Source of the DNA: Flammeovirgaceae bacterium UBA5585
GTDB taxonomy: Bacteria; Bacteroidota; Bacteroidia; Cytophagales; Cyclobacteriaceae
Reading direction: 5' to 3'
DNA length: 64,000 nucleotides
Assembly: GCA_002425185.1 (NCBI GenBank)
Contig: DILT01000019.1
Coordinates: 340,412-404,411 of the forward strand
Below are positions 18,595 through 27,500 of the stretch, one piece after another. Position numbers and translations under genes: made by a program. The notes under the pieces were generated by a model that was not told the origin of the DNA, searched no databases, and saw only the letters and a list, made by a program, of their open reading frames with translations. Position 1 is the first letter of the stretch. Each line of letters opens with the position of its first letter.

Positions 18595-19011
18595 TCAAAG
18601 TAAGTAGTGTTTCACGAATTGTTCAGCTGTCAGCACTTCAATCTTAGAAAAATAAAAATCATTTACATCTTCAGTAATAATGCAGGTACATTTTGCTTTC
18701 TTAGCCGCATAATATTCAACCCCATCTTCAAAATCATGAATTGCTTTGTCATTGGCGGCAAACAAAACAACTTCTTGATCAATAGTGGTGACCTTAATTT
18801 TTTGGGTTAGCAACTTGATCTTTTGCTTCGCAAGGGATGCCCCACTCTTCTTTTCTGCAAAGTAGTATGCAATGGCCAAACATAATGGTGATGTATACAC
18901 GCTGAAATGTGAACCGCCTGCGAGGCTTAATACGCGTGCGCTATGTATAAAAAGTGGGTACTCCCTGTTAAAGACGGAGATTAATATGTTAGCATCCAAA
19001 AAAATGTTCAT
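18595..19011 (-). CDS. PIN-domain ribonuclease toxin (VapC-type)
   Basis: 138 residues. The N-terminus MNIFLDANILISVF carries the first conserved acidic residue of the PIN nuclease site. HDFEDGVEYYAAKKAKC and IITEDVNDF supply the later acidic residues. VapC-type toxins cleave tRNA or rRNA. Its ATG overlaps the stop of the upstream antitoxin by four bases, the usual toxin-antitoxin arrangement. The exact RNA target cannot be predicted. Confidence 0.85.
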   Translation of the reverse strand: MNIFLDANILISVFNREYPLFIHSARVLSLAGGSHFSVYTSPLCLAIAYYFAEKKSGASLAKQKIKLLTQKIKVTTIDQEVVLFAANDKAIHDFEDGVEYYAAKKAKCTCIITEDVNDFYFSKIEVLTAEQFVKHYLL

Positions 19012-19268
19012 TTTCTGGAAATGTGGAATTCTGACTTAGCGGCTTTGCGCGTGCGCTTATTGGTTTTGTACTCAAGCTCTCCTTCTGCCAAATGTTGAAC
19101 CCAATCGGCTACCGGCAGGTCTTCCAACTCCTGATACTTTGCGCTGGTTATTTTTTTATATAGAAGTTCAGTTAACCTAGAAAGGCTAATATTATTTGAT
19201 TCAGCAAATCGCTTGGCTTTCCGGATAACCTCTTGATCAAAACGAAGTGTAATCTTGGTGTCCATCAT
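19008..19268 (-). CDS. Antitoxin with ribbon-helix-helix-like N-terminus (DUF6364-type, VapB partner)
   Basis: 86 residues. MDTKITLRFDQEVIRKAKRF fits a ribbon-helix-helix DNA-binding strand and helix, followed by SNNISLSRLTELL. The C-terminal half is basic and would wrap the toxin. Two adjacent ATGs (19268 and 19265) are equally possible. It precedes the PIN gene with a 4-bp overlap. Two TATACGT repeats around the candidate promoter may be its operator. Confidence 0.78.
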   Translation of the reverse strand: MMDTKITLRFDQEVIRKAKRFAESNNISLSRLTELLYKKITSAKYQELEDLPVADWVQHLAEGELEYKTNKRTRKAAKSEFHISRK

Positions 19269-19277
19269 TTTTTATTT

Positions 19278-19306
19278 TATACGTCACAAATATAATATAT
19301 ATACGT
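19278..19306 (-). promoter_or_regulatory. Promoter and candidate operator of the VapBC-type pair
   Basis: On the minus strand TATATTTG (19287-19294) matches the -7 consensus. It is flanked by two direct TATACGT repeats at 19278-19284 and 19300-19306, 22 bp apart, about two helical turns. A ribbon-helix-helix antitoxin could bind such paired sites on one face of the DNA and autorepress. Confidence 0.45.
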
Positions 19307-19320
19307 ACAAAATAAAACTA

Positions 19321-20718
19321 TCATATTCCTTTGAATAAATCAAAGCTTTCCAGATACTCTGGTACCACCACATTCCAACCCAATTCCTTTCGAATAGTAT
19401 TGGCATACTCATCAATACCCGGGCTTTCACCGTGTATGGTAAACGTAACTTTTGGTTTGTCCTTAAAATTACCCAGCCATCGAAATAACTCACCCTTATC
19501 GGCATGGCCGCTCATGGAGCTGATGTATTCAAGCTTACAATTAACCGGAACCTGTTCGCCAAAAATTTTAATGGTCTTCTCACCATCCAATAATCGTCTT
19601 CCCCGGGTTCCCTCCGCCTGAAAGCCGGCTATCAGTACAGTGTCTTCTTTTCTGCGCAACCGGTGATACAAGTGATGCAGTATACGTCCACCGGTAAGCA
19701 TGCCACTGGAAGAAATGATGATGGCGTTCTTCTTAATTTCATTCAACGATTTCGAGTGTTCATTGGACCGGACAAACACCACCATGTTGGTTTCCGCTTC
19801 GCGGGCAAATTCTTCCAGATTAAAACTTTCCTTCAAAAATTTTGGATGCTTGAAAAACAAATACGTAGATGAAATCGCCATCGGGCTGTCGATGTACACG
19901 GGCACATCCGGAATTTTATCTTCCTTCATCAACTGCCGCATGTAATATAAAATACCTTGCGTTCGGCCTACGGCAAAGGCAGGGATCAACAATACTCCCC
20001 CCCGATGAATTGTTTCATTTACGATGCGCACAAAATCATCGGTAGGATCATCGTAGGTATTTTCCTTATTGCCGTACGTTGACTCCACAAAAAGCACATC
20101 CGCTTGCTCAATAGCCGTTGGCGGGTGGAGCATGGCGCTGGTATACCGGCCGATGTCACCGGAAAATACAAGCTTTTTTTTCTGCGAATCCCCGGAAATA
20201 AAAACTTCGGTTATGGCAGAGCCCAGCAAGTGTCCCGCATCGTGATACATAATTTCTATCGTGTCGTGAATCCAGATGTGCTCATTGTAACCATACGATT
20301 TCAGTAGCGGAAAAACTCTTTTCACATCTTCTTCTGTATACAAGGGTTTAGGATGCTCGTGTTTTGAATACCCCTTCTTCTCGGCAAACAACGCTTCTTC
20401 TTCCTGCAGTTTGGCTGAATCAAGAAGTAAAATTTCCATCAAATCGGCTGTGGGGTGTGTGCAATAAATGGGGCCGCTAAAACCTTCTTTTACGAGCTTT
20501 GGTAAATAGCCGATATGATCAATGTGTGCATGGCTGATCACTACGCATTGTATGGTGGACGGATCAACCGGAAATTCATCCCAGTTACGCAGACGCAAGT
20601 CTTTTAGCCCTTGAAACAAACCGCAATCAAAAAGAAAACGGAAGTCACCCGCATCCACCAGGTAGCGCGAGCCGGTTACACTTCCTGCTGCTCCCAAAAA
20701 TTTTACACGAACATCCAT
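19321..20718 (-). CDS. Metallo-beta-lactamase/beta-CASP RNA nuclease
   Basis: 465 residues, a YSH1/CPSF73-like bacterial ribonuclease. The metal site is complete: HAHIDHIGYLP near residue 62, DAGHLLGSA, FSGDIGRY, and C-terminal SMSGHADKGEL and TIHGES. The beta-CASP insert carries ESTYGN, LIPAFAVGRTQ and GFQAEGTRGRRLLDG. It is expected to process or degrade RNA in the cytoplasm. It is the last gene of a tight four-gene group (deoC, gapN-like, acylphosphatase, nuclease), starting 3 bp after the acylphosphatase stop. Confidence 0.9.
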   Translation of the reverse strand: MDVRVKFLGAAGSVTGSRYLVDAGDFRFLFDCGLFQGLKDLRLRNWDEFPVDPSTIQCVVISHAHIDHIGYLPKLVKEGFSGPIYCTHPTADLMEILLLDSAKLQEEEALFAEKKGYSKHEHPKPLYTEEDVKRVFPLLKSYGYNEHIWIHDTIEIMYHDAGHLLGSAITEVFISGDSQKKKLVFSGDIGRYTSAMLHPPTAIEQADVLFVESTYGNKENTYDDPTDDFVRIVNETIHRGGVLLIPAFAVGRTQGILYYMRQLMKEDKIPDVPVYIDSPMAISSTYLFFKHPKFLKESFNLEEFAREAETNMVVFVRSNEHSKSLNEIKKNAIIISSSGMLTGGRILHHLYHRLRRKEDTVLIAGFQAEGTRGRRLLDGEKTIKIFGEQVPVNCKLEYISSMSGHADKGELFRWLGNFKDKPKVTFTIHGESPGIDEYANTIRKELGWNVVVPEYLESFDLFKGI

Positions 20719-20721
20719 AGA

Positions 20722-20994
20722 TTAGCGCGAAACCGAAAAGTCGGTAAAGTTCATGAATGTTGCTAACGATTCTACTTCAACCGCCTCTACCCGTGCGCGG
20801 GGAGGTCCGATTTTACACCAGGCAATCAGTTCATTTATTTTTTCTACATCACCTTCGGCCTCTATATAAACACTGCCGTCCGGTTCGTTGCGAACAAAAC
20901 CTTTAACCCCTATTTGTTGGGCAGCCGAAACAGTGGAAGCTCTGAAGAACACACCCTGAACCTTTCCCCTTACGTAGATGGATACGCGCTTCAT
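20722..20994 (-). CDS. Acylphosphatase
   Basis: 90 residues from the ATG at 20994. The open frame runs further upstream but MKRVSIYVRGKVQGVFFR is the normal family start. Catalytic Arg18 (GVFFR) and Asn36 (FVRNEPDG) are present, with the GSVYIEAEG strand following. It hydrolyses carboxyl-phosphate bonds such as acetyl-phosphate or 1,3-bisphosphoglycerate. Its place directly after a GapN-like dehydrogenase (10-bp gap) could link it to acyl-phosphate intermediates; that is an inference. Confidence 0.92.
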   Translation of the reverse strand: MKRVSIYVRGKVQGVFFRASTVSAAQQIGVKGFVRNEPDGSVYIEAEGDVEKINELIAWCKIGPPRARVEAVEVESLATFMNFTDFSVSR

Positions 20995-21004
20995 GAAGAT
21001 GGCC

Positions 21005-22621
21005 TTACATAATATAATCTGTACTGAGAAACACAGATTCGCGATTGCGGATAATGGTGCTGATAATTTGCTTGTTGCCATCAGTAGCCTTTGTAGCCAC
21101 CAACGTACGAATGGAAAACACACGCAAGGCATCGGCTACCGACAATGTCCCTTCGGCTGAATCCTTTCTGCCGTTGAATGGAAAGGTGTCGGGTCCACGT
21201 TGGCATTGTGTGTTTACGTTGATACGGCCCACCTGATTGGTGAACATATCAATGTAAGAGGCAATCTTTTTGCTGTCGCTACCAAAAATGCTAACCTGCT
21301 GACCAAAGTTTGAATTCACCACATACCGGATAGCTTCTTCATCCTTCTCAAAAGGAACAACAGGAATTATGGGACCAAATTGTTCTTCATGGTAGATTTT
21401 CATCTTTTCGTTTACCGGATAGAGTACAGCGGGATAAAAAAATGAGTTTAAAATTTCACCGCCCTGCTCGTTCATAACTTTGGCTCCGTGCCTTTTGGCA
21501 TCCTCCATCAATCCACGCAAGTAATCAGTTTTGCCGGGCTCAGGTAAAGGTGTGAGTTGAATACCATTTTCCCACGGCATGCCCGGCTTAAGTTTGGCCA
21601 CTTCGGCAGTAAACCGATTTATAAAATCATCTACAATACTTTTGTGAACGAATAGAATTTTCAAGGCGGTACACCGCTGCCCGTTAAAAGAGAGTGATCC
21701 TGCCACACATTCTGTTATGGTGCTGGCTAAATCAGCATCGGGCAAAACAATGGCCGGGTTTTTTGCATCTAATCCCAAAATTGATTTTAACCGGTGCGGC
21801 TTGGGATGAAGTCGTTTCAAATCATTTGCACCTTTATTGGTTCCGATAAAAGCAAACACATCAACTTTACCGGTTTCCATTAAAGCTCCAACGGTATCGC
21901 GGCCCTTCCCGTAAATAATATTGACAACACCCGGAGGAAAACTTTCCTGGAACGCTTTTAACAAAGGACGAATCAACAACACGCCATACTTAGCCGGTTT
22001 AAACACCACTGTGTTACCCATGATCAATGCCGGTATTAAGGTGCTGAAGGTTTCATTCAAAGGGTAATTAAATGGACCCATGCATAGCGCTACACCCAAT
22101 GGCACGCGTCTGATCTGTGCCATAAAGCCTTGCTCTTCTACCAACTTGGCCGAGTTACGATCAAGCTCCTTTAATGCCTTAATGGTATCAACAATGTAAT
22201 CGCAGGTGCGGTCAAATTCCTTTTCTGAATCTTTAAGGGTTTTACCAATCTCCCACATAAGCAACTTCACCACCTCATCACGTTGCTCACGCATAAGGGA
22301 AAGAAACTTTTCAATGTGTGCAATGCGATCTGCTACTGATAACGTGGGCCAAAGACCATGACCCAGATTATAGGCTTCAACCGCAGCATCAAGCGCTTGC
22401 AAGGCTTCAATGGAGGTAAGCAAAGGTGTTGCCCCTATTACCTTTTGCTTGTAGCTGTCATTATCCTTTACGTATACGGGGCTCTGAACTTTATTTAGCA
22501 CACCAGGCCAGTGCCTGAGTTCTCCGTTAATCAGGTATTCGCGTTGTTCAACATAGGAAACATCAAATTTCTCCGGGATAGAGGAAGCCTCCGGGAAAAC
22601 ATTATCAAACAAATTATTCAT
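21005..22621 (-). CDS. GapN-like NADP-dependent aldehyde dehydrogenase (glyceraldehyde-3-phosphate type)
   Basis: A 538-residue aldehyde dehydrogenase superfamily protein. The catalytic cysteine sits in FNGQRCTALKILF near residue 317, and GPFNYPLNETFSTLIPAL and GNTVVFKPAKYG form the cofactor region. Family members oxidise glyceraldehyde-3-phosphate directly to 3-phosphoglycerate with NADP. The segment that normally reads LELGGK (general-base Glu) here reads ILGLDAKNP near residues 281-288, so that Glu is not at its usual place. The deoC gene is 9 bp upstream. DeoC makes glyceraldehyde-3-phosphate, so a substrate link is plausible. Confidence 0.82.
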   Translation of the reverse strand: MNNLFDNVFPEASSIPEKFDVSYVEQREYLINGELRHWPGVLNKVQSPVYVKDNDSYKQKVIGATPLLTSIEALQALDAAVEAYNLGHGLWPTLSVADRIAHIEKFLSLMREQRDEVVKLLMWEIGKTLKDSEKEFDRTCDYIVDTIKALKELDRNSAKLVEEQGFMAQIRRVPLGVALCMGPFNYPLNETFSTLIPALIMGNTVVFKPAKYGVLLIRPLLKAFQESFPPGVVNIIYGKGRDTVGALMETGKVDVFAFIGTNKGANDLKRLHPKPHRLKSILGLDAKNPAIVLPDADLASTITECVAGSLSFNGQRCTALKILFVHKSIVDDFINRFTAEVAKLKPGMPWENGIQLTPLPEPGKTDYLRGLMEDAKRHGAKVMNEQGGEILNSFFYPAVLYPVNEKMKIYHEEQFGPIIPVVPFEKDEEAIRYVVNSNFGQQVSIFGSDSKKIASYIDMFTNQVGRINVNTQCQRGPDTFPFNGRKDSAEGTLSVADALRVFSIRTLVATKATDGNKQIISTIIRNRESVFLSTDYIM

Positions 22622-22630
22622 AGTTCTTTC

Positions 22631-23278
22631 TTAAGGGGTATTTACAATGGCTACTCCGGATGAAGTACCAAGCCGATCGGCTCCTGCATTAATCATTTCT
22701 ATTGCCTGTTCTTTTGTCTTGATTCCACCGGAGGCTTTAATGCCCACTTCCGGAGAAAGAACACTTCGCATTAAACGAATATGTTCAACCTTGGCACCTG
22801 CGGGCGCAAAGCCTGTGGAAGTTTTCACAATGTCTACTCCCGAATCAGCACAAAGTTTACACGCCTGGATAATTTCATCTCCTGAAAGATACGCGGTTTC
22901 AATGATAATCTTAACAAGCTTTTGATGATCGTGACATAACTTGCTGCACTTGGCCAGTTCTATTTTAGTCCAGGGAATACCGGTTTTGAATGATGTTACA
23001 TTCCACACCACATCTACTTCGTCTGCACCGTTATCGATTGCACGCTTTATTTCATCAAGTTTTGTTTCGGTCATGTTATAGCCCAATGGAAATCCGGCCA
23101 CGGTAACAAGGGTAATTTTATTTTTTCCGATTTCGCGTTGGGCTCGTTTTACCCAAAAAGGTGGAACACAAATACCAAAAAATTTATACTGAACGGCCTC
23201 CTCTACCAGCTTATCAATATCCCTGATGGTAAGCGTTGGTGACAGGTTGGTGTGTTCGATGTAATCAGCAAGGTTCAT
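22631..23278 (-). CDS. deoC: Deoxyribose-phosphate aldolase
   Basis: 215 residues. It cleaves 2-deoxyribose-5-phosphate to acetaldehyde and glyceraldehyde-3-phosphate in deoxynucleoside salvage. The N-terminus NLADYIEHTNLSP is typical, and the Schiff-base Lys lies in VDIVKTSTGFAP near residue 150. The second active-site Lys is in VGIKASGGIKT. Asp in ADEVDVVWN fits the proton relay. It is the first gene of the four-gene group and both aldehyde products could feed the dehydrogenase that follows. Confidence 0.95.
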   Translation of the reverse strand: MNLADYIEHTNLSPTLTIRDIDKLVEEAVQYKFFGICVPPFWVKRAQREIGKNKITLVTVAGFPLGYNMTETKLDEIKRAIDNGADEVDVVWNVTSFKTGIPWTKIELAKCSKLCHDHQKLVKIIIETAYLSGDEIIQACKLCADSGVDIVKTSTGFAPAGAKVEHIRLMRSVLSPEVGIKASGGIKTKEQAIEMINAGADRLGTSSGVAIVNTP

Positions 23279-23336
23279 TGCTGAAATTTACGCACGAAAT
23301 TGATATTATTCAGTGTTCCTCTGAAGTCAGAATTAA

Positions 23337-23362
23337 CTTGGTCTGTGAGGACACAGACCAAG
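23337..23362. repeat. Perfect 11-bp palindromic hairpin repeat (GGTCTGTG)
   Basis: CTTGGTCTGTG (23337-23347), loop AGGA, then CACAGACCAAG. The flanks extend the pairing through TTAA/TTAA with a small bulge. It lies upstream of deoC and downstream of the 23410 gene. It could act in termination but has no T-run; it looks like an interspersed palindrome. Confidence 0.6.
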
Positions 23363-23378
23363 AAGTTAAGACAAAAAT

Positions 23379-23400
23379 GGTTTCGACAGGCTCAACCTGA
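23379..23400. repeat. REP-like element GTTTCGACAGGCTCAACCT
   Basis: Sequence of the GTTTCGACAGGCTCAACC type, which I know as a frequent interspersed repeat in Bacteroidota intergenic regions. Only one copy is seen in this window, so the assignment rests on recognition. Confidence 0.4.
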
Positions 23401-23409
23401 AAAGGGCTT

Positions 23410-23769
23410 CTAATGGCGAATGCCACACTCTTTGCAGTATTTCATTTTCTCAACCGGGCGTCTCTTTGGTGGGCGCTTATGACCAAAATAGGTTGGATCA
23501 GAGTATTGGGGTTTCGATAATTCCTTTTCGGATTTGCGGTGCGCTTTCGCTACTTGATCCATGCGATCATAGAAGCGGTCGCGTGCATCGTAAGTAACTT
23601 TGTCGGAAGATTTTTTCTTTTGCGGTTCGTAGGTTCGCTTGGGATAATACGGTTCTACTGAACTTGGTTGGGCAGAAGGCGCTGCGGCATTCTTCTTCTT
23701 TTTTGAAGATTGGGCAAACCCCGGTAAAAGGCCTGCAACAATGAATACTAAAATCAACATCCTGCTCAT
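23410..23769 (-). CDS. Small basic exported protein of unknown function
   Basis: 119 residues with a signal peptide (MSRMLILVFIVAGLLPGFAQ). The mature part is strongly basic and low-complexity (SSKKKKNAAAP, YYPKRTYEPQKKKSSDK, GHKRPPKRRPVEK) and ends in KYCKECGIRH, a CxxC that could bind metal or form a disulfide. No family recognised. The charge suggests interaction with nucleic acid or an anionic surface polymer outside the cytoplasm, but this is speculation. Confidence 0.6.
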   Translation of the reverse strand: MSRMLILVFIVAGLLPGFAQSSKKKKNAAAPSAQPSSVEPYYPKRTYEPQKKKSSDKVTYDARDRFYDRMDQVAKAHRKSEKELSKPQYSDPTYFGHKRPPKRRPVEKMKYCKECGIRH

Positions 23770-23860
23770 AGCACAAAGATATTAACTGAAAGAACGTGTG
23801 AAAATTGTTCTATACTCCAGACTTCCGCTTAACGGTCAGGATTGCCAGTTGAATTGCAGG

Positions 23861-24349
23861 TTAGCCTGCTTTGGGTTGTATCATGGTTTGCTGTCTGCGG
23901 AATACCCATGGAGGCGTTGGTGATTCGGCCTTCCATAGGCCTGTACCTTGCTCGCGGGCCTTTTGTTCAAGTTTTTTGAATTCTTCCGTAGCCTCTTTCT
24001 CCACTACCCATGCAAAACCGTTGGAGAGGAGTGCTTTCCGAAGGTCGGTTCCCTTATTGATGTAAACAACACCAACATAATTTCCCCAACGATCCTTACC
24101 CTGCAATTGAACCTGGATGGCCTTATCGTTAATAAACTTCTCCAAAAATTCCTTTGCCGCCTCACCGAATTCCTGTTCCAACTCCGGGCTATCAATACCG
24201 GCTAAAACAACTTTGTATGTTTCGTTATCTTCTGAAACAATTTCAAGGGTGTTACCATCTACAACTGAAACAACTTTGCCCTTAACGGTATTGGCTACTG
24301 CATTCCAGCCTATTAGAAGCATCATAACAATTGCGCCAAAGATTTTCAT
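23861..24349 (-). CDS. Secreted thermonuclease-family (SNase-like) nuclease
   Basis: 162 residues from the ATG at 24349. An ATG 12 codons upstream is less likely because the purine-rich GAGGAGGG lies directly before 24349 and a good signal peptide starts there. The staphylococcal-nuclease fold is visible: KVVSVVDGNTLEIV, VVLAGIDSPE (Arg of the usual GIDTPE neighbourhood absent), FGEAAKEFLEKFI, KDRWGNYVGVVYI, LLSNGFAWVV and AREQGTGLW. It probably cleaves nucleic acid in the periplasm or outside. Confidence 0.85.
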   Translation of the reverse strand: MKIFGAIVMMLLIGWNAVANTVKGKVVSVVDGNTLEIVSEDNETYKVVLAGIDSPELEQEFGEAAKEFLEKFINDKAIQVQLQGKDRWGNYVGVVYINKGTDLRKALLSNGFAWVVEKEATEEFKKLEQKAREQGTGLWKAESPTPPWVFRRQQTMIQPKAG

Positions 24350-24360
24350 ATTCCCTCCTC
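24350..24360 (-). promoter_or_regulatory. Strong Shine-Dalgarno-like ribosome binding site
   Basis: Minus-strand GAGGAGGGAAT immediately precedes the ATG at 24349. Most genes in this window lack such a motif, as expected in Bacteroidota, so this one decides the start and is unusual. Confidence 0.6.
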
Positions 24361-24580
24361 TTTTAAAATCACTTGCAAAGTACACGTGGGGAATTCACGC
24401 TGCGGTGAAGTGTTGTTCATCAACAGGCGCGTGTAAGATTTTTATCAAAAAGGATGACTGCAAGAATGATTCCAAAACAGAGAAAAAGGCAATACCCTGA
24501 TGTAACCGTCTTTATGGATCATTTCATTCCAAAAAAGAGAATAGAATTCCAACTTAGGTGTTAAGCCGGAGCGTTATGGG

Positions 24581-27500
24581 CTATTTCTTTTTACAATATT
24601 GGTCAACCTGAAAACGCGCTTTCGCATCACCAAACTCAACCGCTTTACGCCAATCGAAGCAGGCTTTGTCGGTTTCCTTTAGCTGATAGTAAAAGTTACC
24701 GCGCAGCTTGTAGTACGAGGCGTTTTTAGGTTCAACGCGAATAGCATCATCCAGATCGGAAATGCCGGCACCAATATCATCCATTTCAGCTTTGCAGTTG
24801 GCGCGGTTGTAGTAAGCCAGGCCATCCTCAGGATTGATGGAAAGCACACGGTTATAGTCGAGTACGGCACCCTCAAAGTCTTTCAGGTCCTCTTTAATCA
24901 TGGCACGATTGAAATAGGCGTTGGTGTTATTCTTATCGATGGCAATAACGTTGCTCAGTTCGGCAATAGCTGCCTTTCCATCGCCCATACCCAGATAAGC
25001 TTTTGCCTTATCCAGCAACAACTGAATAGAGTTATCTCCGGCTTTTTGAGCAGCGTCAAAATCTTTAATAGCTGCTGCATAATCTTCCTTTTCCAACAAA
25101 ACGCGGCCCCTCTTGTAGTAAACCTCTTTATCGTTGTACCCGGCCGCAATAAGTTTATCAAAATACTCCAGCGCCACTATATAGTTCTTAGCGTTAAAGT
25201 ACGAGTCGGCCAAAAGTTTGTATAAATCAGGATCGGGTTTCTCCATCAGTTTTTCAGCCGCCCGTAAATCTTTCGATGCCTCTGCAAACTTATTCATCTT
25301 AAAATAAGCCAGTCCCCTGTTTTGATATGCCTTTGTAAACTCTTTGTTGATAACCAGGGCAGCCGAAAAATCGCTGATGGCTTCCGTATAACTTTCCTGT
25401 TCAAGAAAAGCTTTGCCTCTATTATTGAACAATATCGGATCCTTCATGCCTAGCCCAATGGCTTGTGTGTAATCCTGTATCGCTCCACTCCAGTTAGCTG
25501 AACGGAACTGTGCATCACCGCGGTGAAAGTAAGCTAGGGCCAGTTTCGGATCTTTTGCAATGGCAGTTGAAAAGTCTTCAATGGCTCCATTAAAATTTTT
25601 TGCTTCGTATTTGCAGTAGCCACGCATGTCAAAGAGTACAGCATCTGATTCGCCTTGCTGAATAGCTTTTTCCAGGTCAGGTAAGGCTCCGGTAAAATCA
25701 TTAGACAAAAATTTTGCTTTGCCTCGTTTGGCGTAAACATCTGCAGTTTTTTCTCCGCCATCAATTGCTATGGTCAGATCGGTTACTGCCTTTTCGTATG
25801 CCTTCATTTCCAGAAATGAACTACCCCGGGCGCTTAAGACTTTGATATCCTTATTTCCACCGTCAATGGCTTTAGTTAAATCATTAACCGAGCCCGGATA
25901 ATCTTTCATATTAAACCGGGATAACCCCAGTAAGGCATAATCATCAGCATCCGCCTGGTTACGGGCAACTACCACGGCAATGTCTGTTATAACACCGGTA
26001 TACTCGCTTAACTGATACCTGGCCTTTGCCCTGTTTTTGTAAGCCAGTATGTAATCCTGTTTAATACTGAGTGCACGCGTAAAATCTTCAATGGCTTCCT
26101 TTGCCTCTCCTTTATTCAGTTTGGCTTTACCACGATTATTAAAAATCACCTCATCGCCAGCGCCAAGTGTCACCGCCTTATCATAGGATTCAATAGCACC
26201 ATCAAAATTATTTTGTTTAAACCTGGCGTTACCCAGTTGGTAGTAAACGTCCTTGTTTTTACTTCCCATGGCAGCAGCTTTATCCAGGGCCGGAACAGCT
26301 TCTTTATCTTTTTGAAGATTCAAATAAGAAATACCCAGTGCTTCGTAGGTAGCCAAATCAGCATTGCCTTTCTTAACTACATTTTCAAGATCAACCACGG
26401 CTGCCGCATAATCTTTTTGCTGAAAGGAGGACTTGCCTCTTTTTTCATAAATACCAGCTTCCTTCTCACCACCCACTTCTGCTGCCGTTAGTGCTTCAAA
26501 GGCTCCCTTGAAATCATTATTGTCAAAGCGCAAGTAGCCGGTAAACAACAATACTTTTGAATCTTTTATACCACCTTTTATAGCCGCCTCCAGATTAATG
26601 CGTGCAGCATCTTTCATACCCAAGTTATACTTGGCAATGCCCAGTCTGCGCTGCAGTTCGGGTGAATCACCTTCTGTTGTTTTTGTCTTCTCTAAATCCT
26701 CGACTGCTCCGGTATAATCCTGTACGTCAAAACGGGACATGCCTCGGTTAAACATGGCCTTCGTGTAGGTTGGGTTCAATTGCAACGCACGATCAAAATC
26801 AGGAAGTGCACCTTTATTATCGCCTGTGCTACTTTTTGCCTTACCCCTGTTATTAAAAACTACCGCATCTTTATCAGAAATTTTTATTGCCTGATCGTAA
26901 TGTTTAATGGCTCCGGCAAAGTCATTCTTCATAAACCGGATGTCTCCAAGATTTTTAAATACTTCAAACTCGTTAGCTCCCAATGAAACCGCTTTCTCAT
27001 AATCTTTCGCAGCATTATCATAATCTTTTTGAACATACAGGCTGTGCCCTCGTGTTATGAATATCTCTTTGGAATTTTCACCAAGTCCAATCGCACGGCT
27101 TAGCGACTCAACAGCACCGGAATAATCTTTTGCCGCATACTGGCAATTTCCCAGTTGGGTAAAAATTTCCTTACTGCTGGCGCCCATGGAGGTAGCTGCA
27201 GACAACGCTTGCGATGCACCTTTACAATCATCCTGTTTACCAAGACTCAAGCCGAGCATACTGAAAACATCCTTATCCTTTACACCACGCTGAACTACTT
27301 TTGCCAGTGCATCGGCAGCGCCTTTGTAATCCTGGGCTGAATATTTTGCGGTTCCTATCTTTTGAAAAATCTCAACATCCGACCGGCCCGTTGAGATAAC
27401 CCTTTCGAGGTCATCAACAGCACCTTTCCAGTCTTTTAGTGCATAGCGCATAGTGCCACGAAACTCAAATAATTCTGCCGTGGCAATTCCGGCTTTTGAG

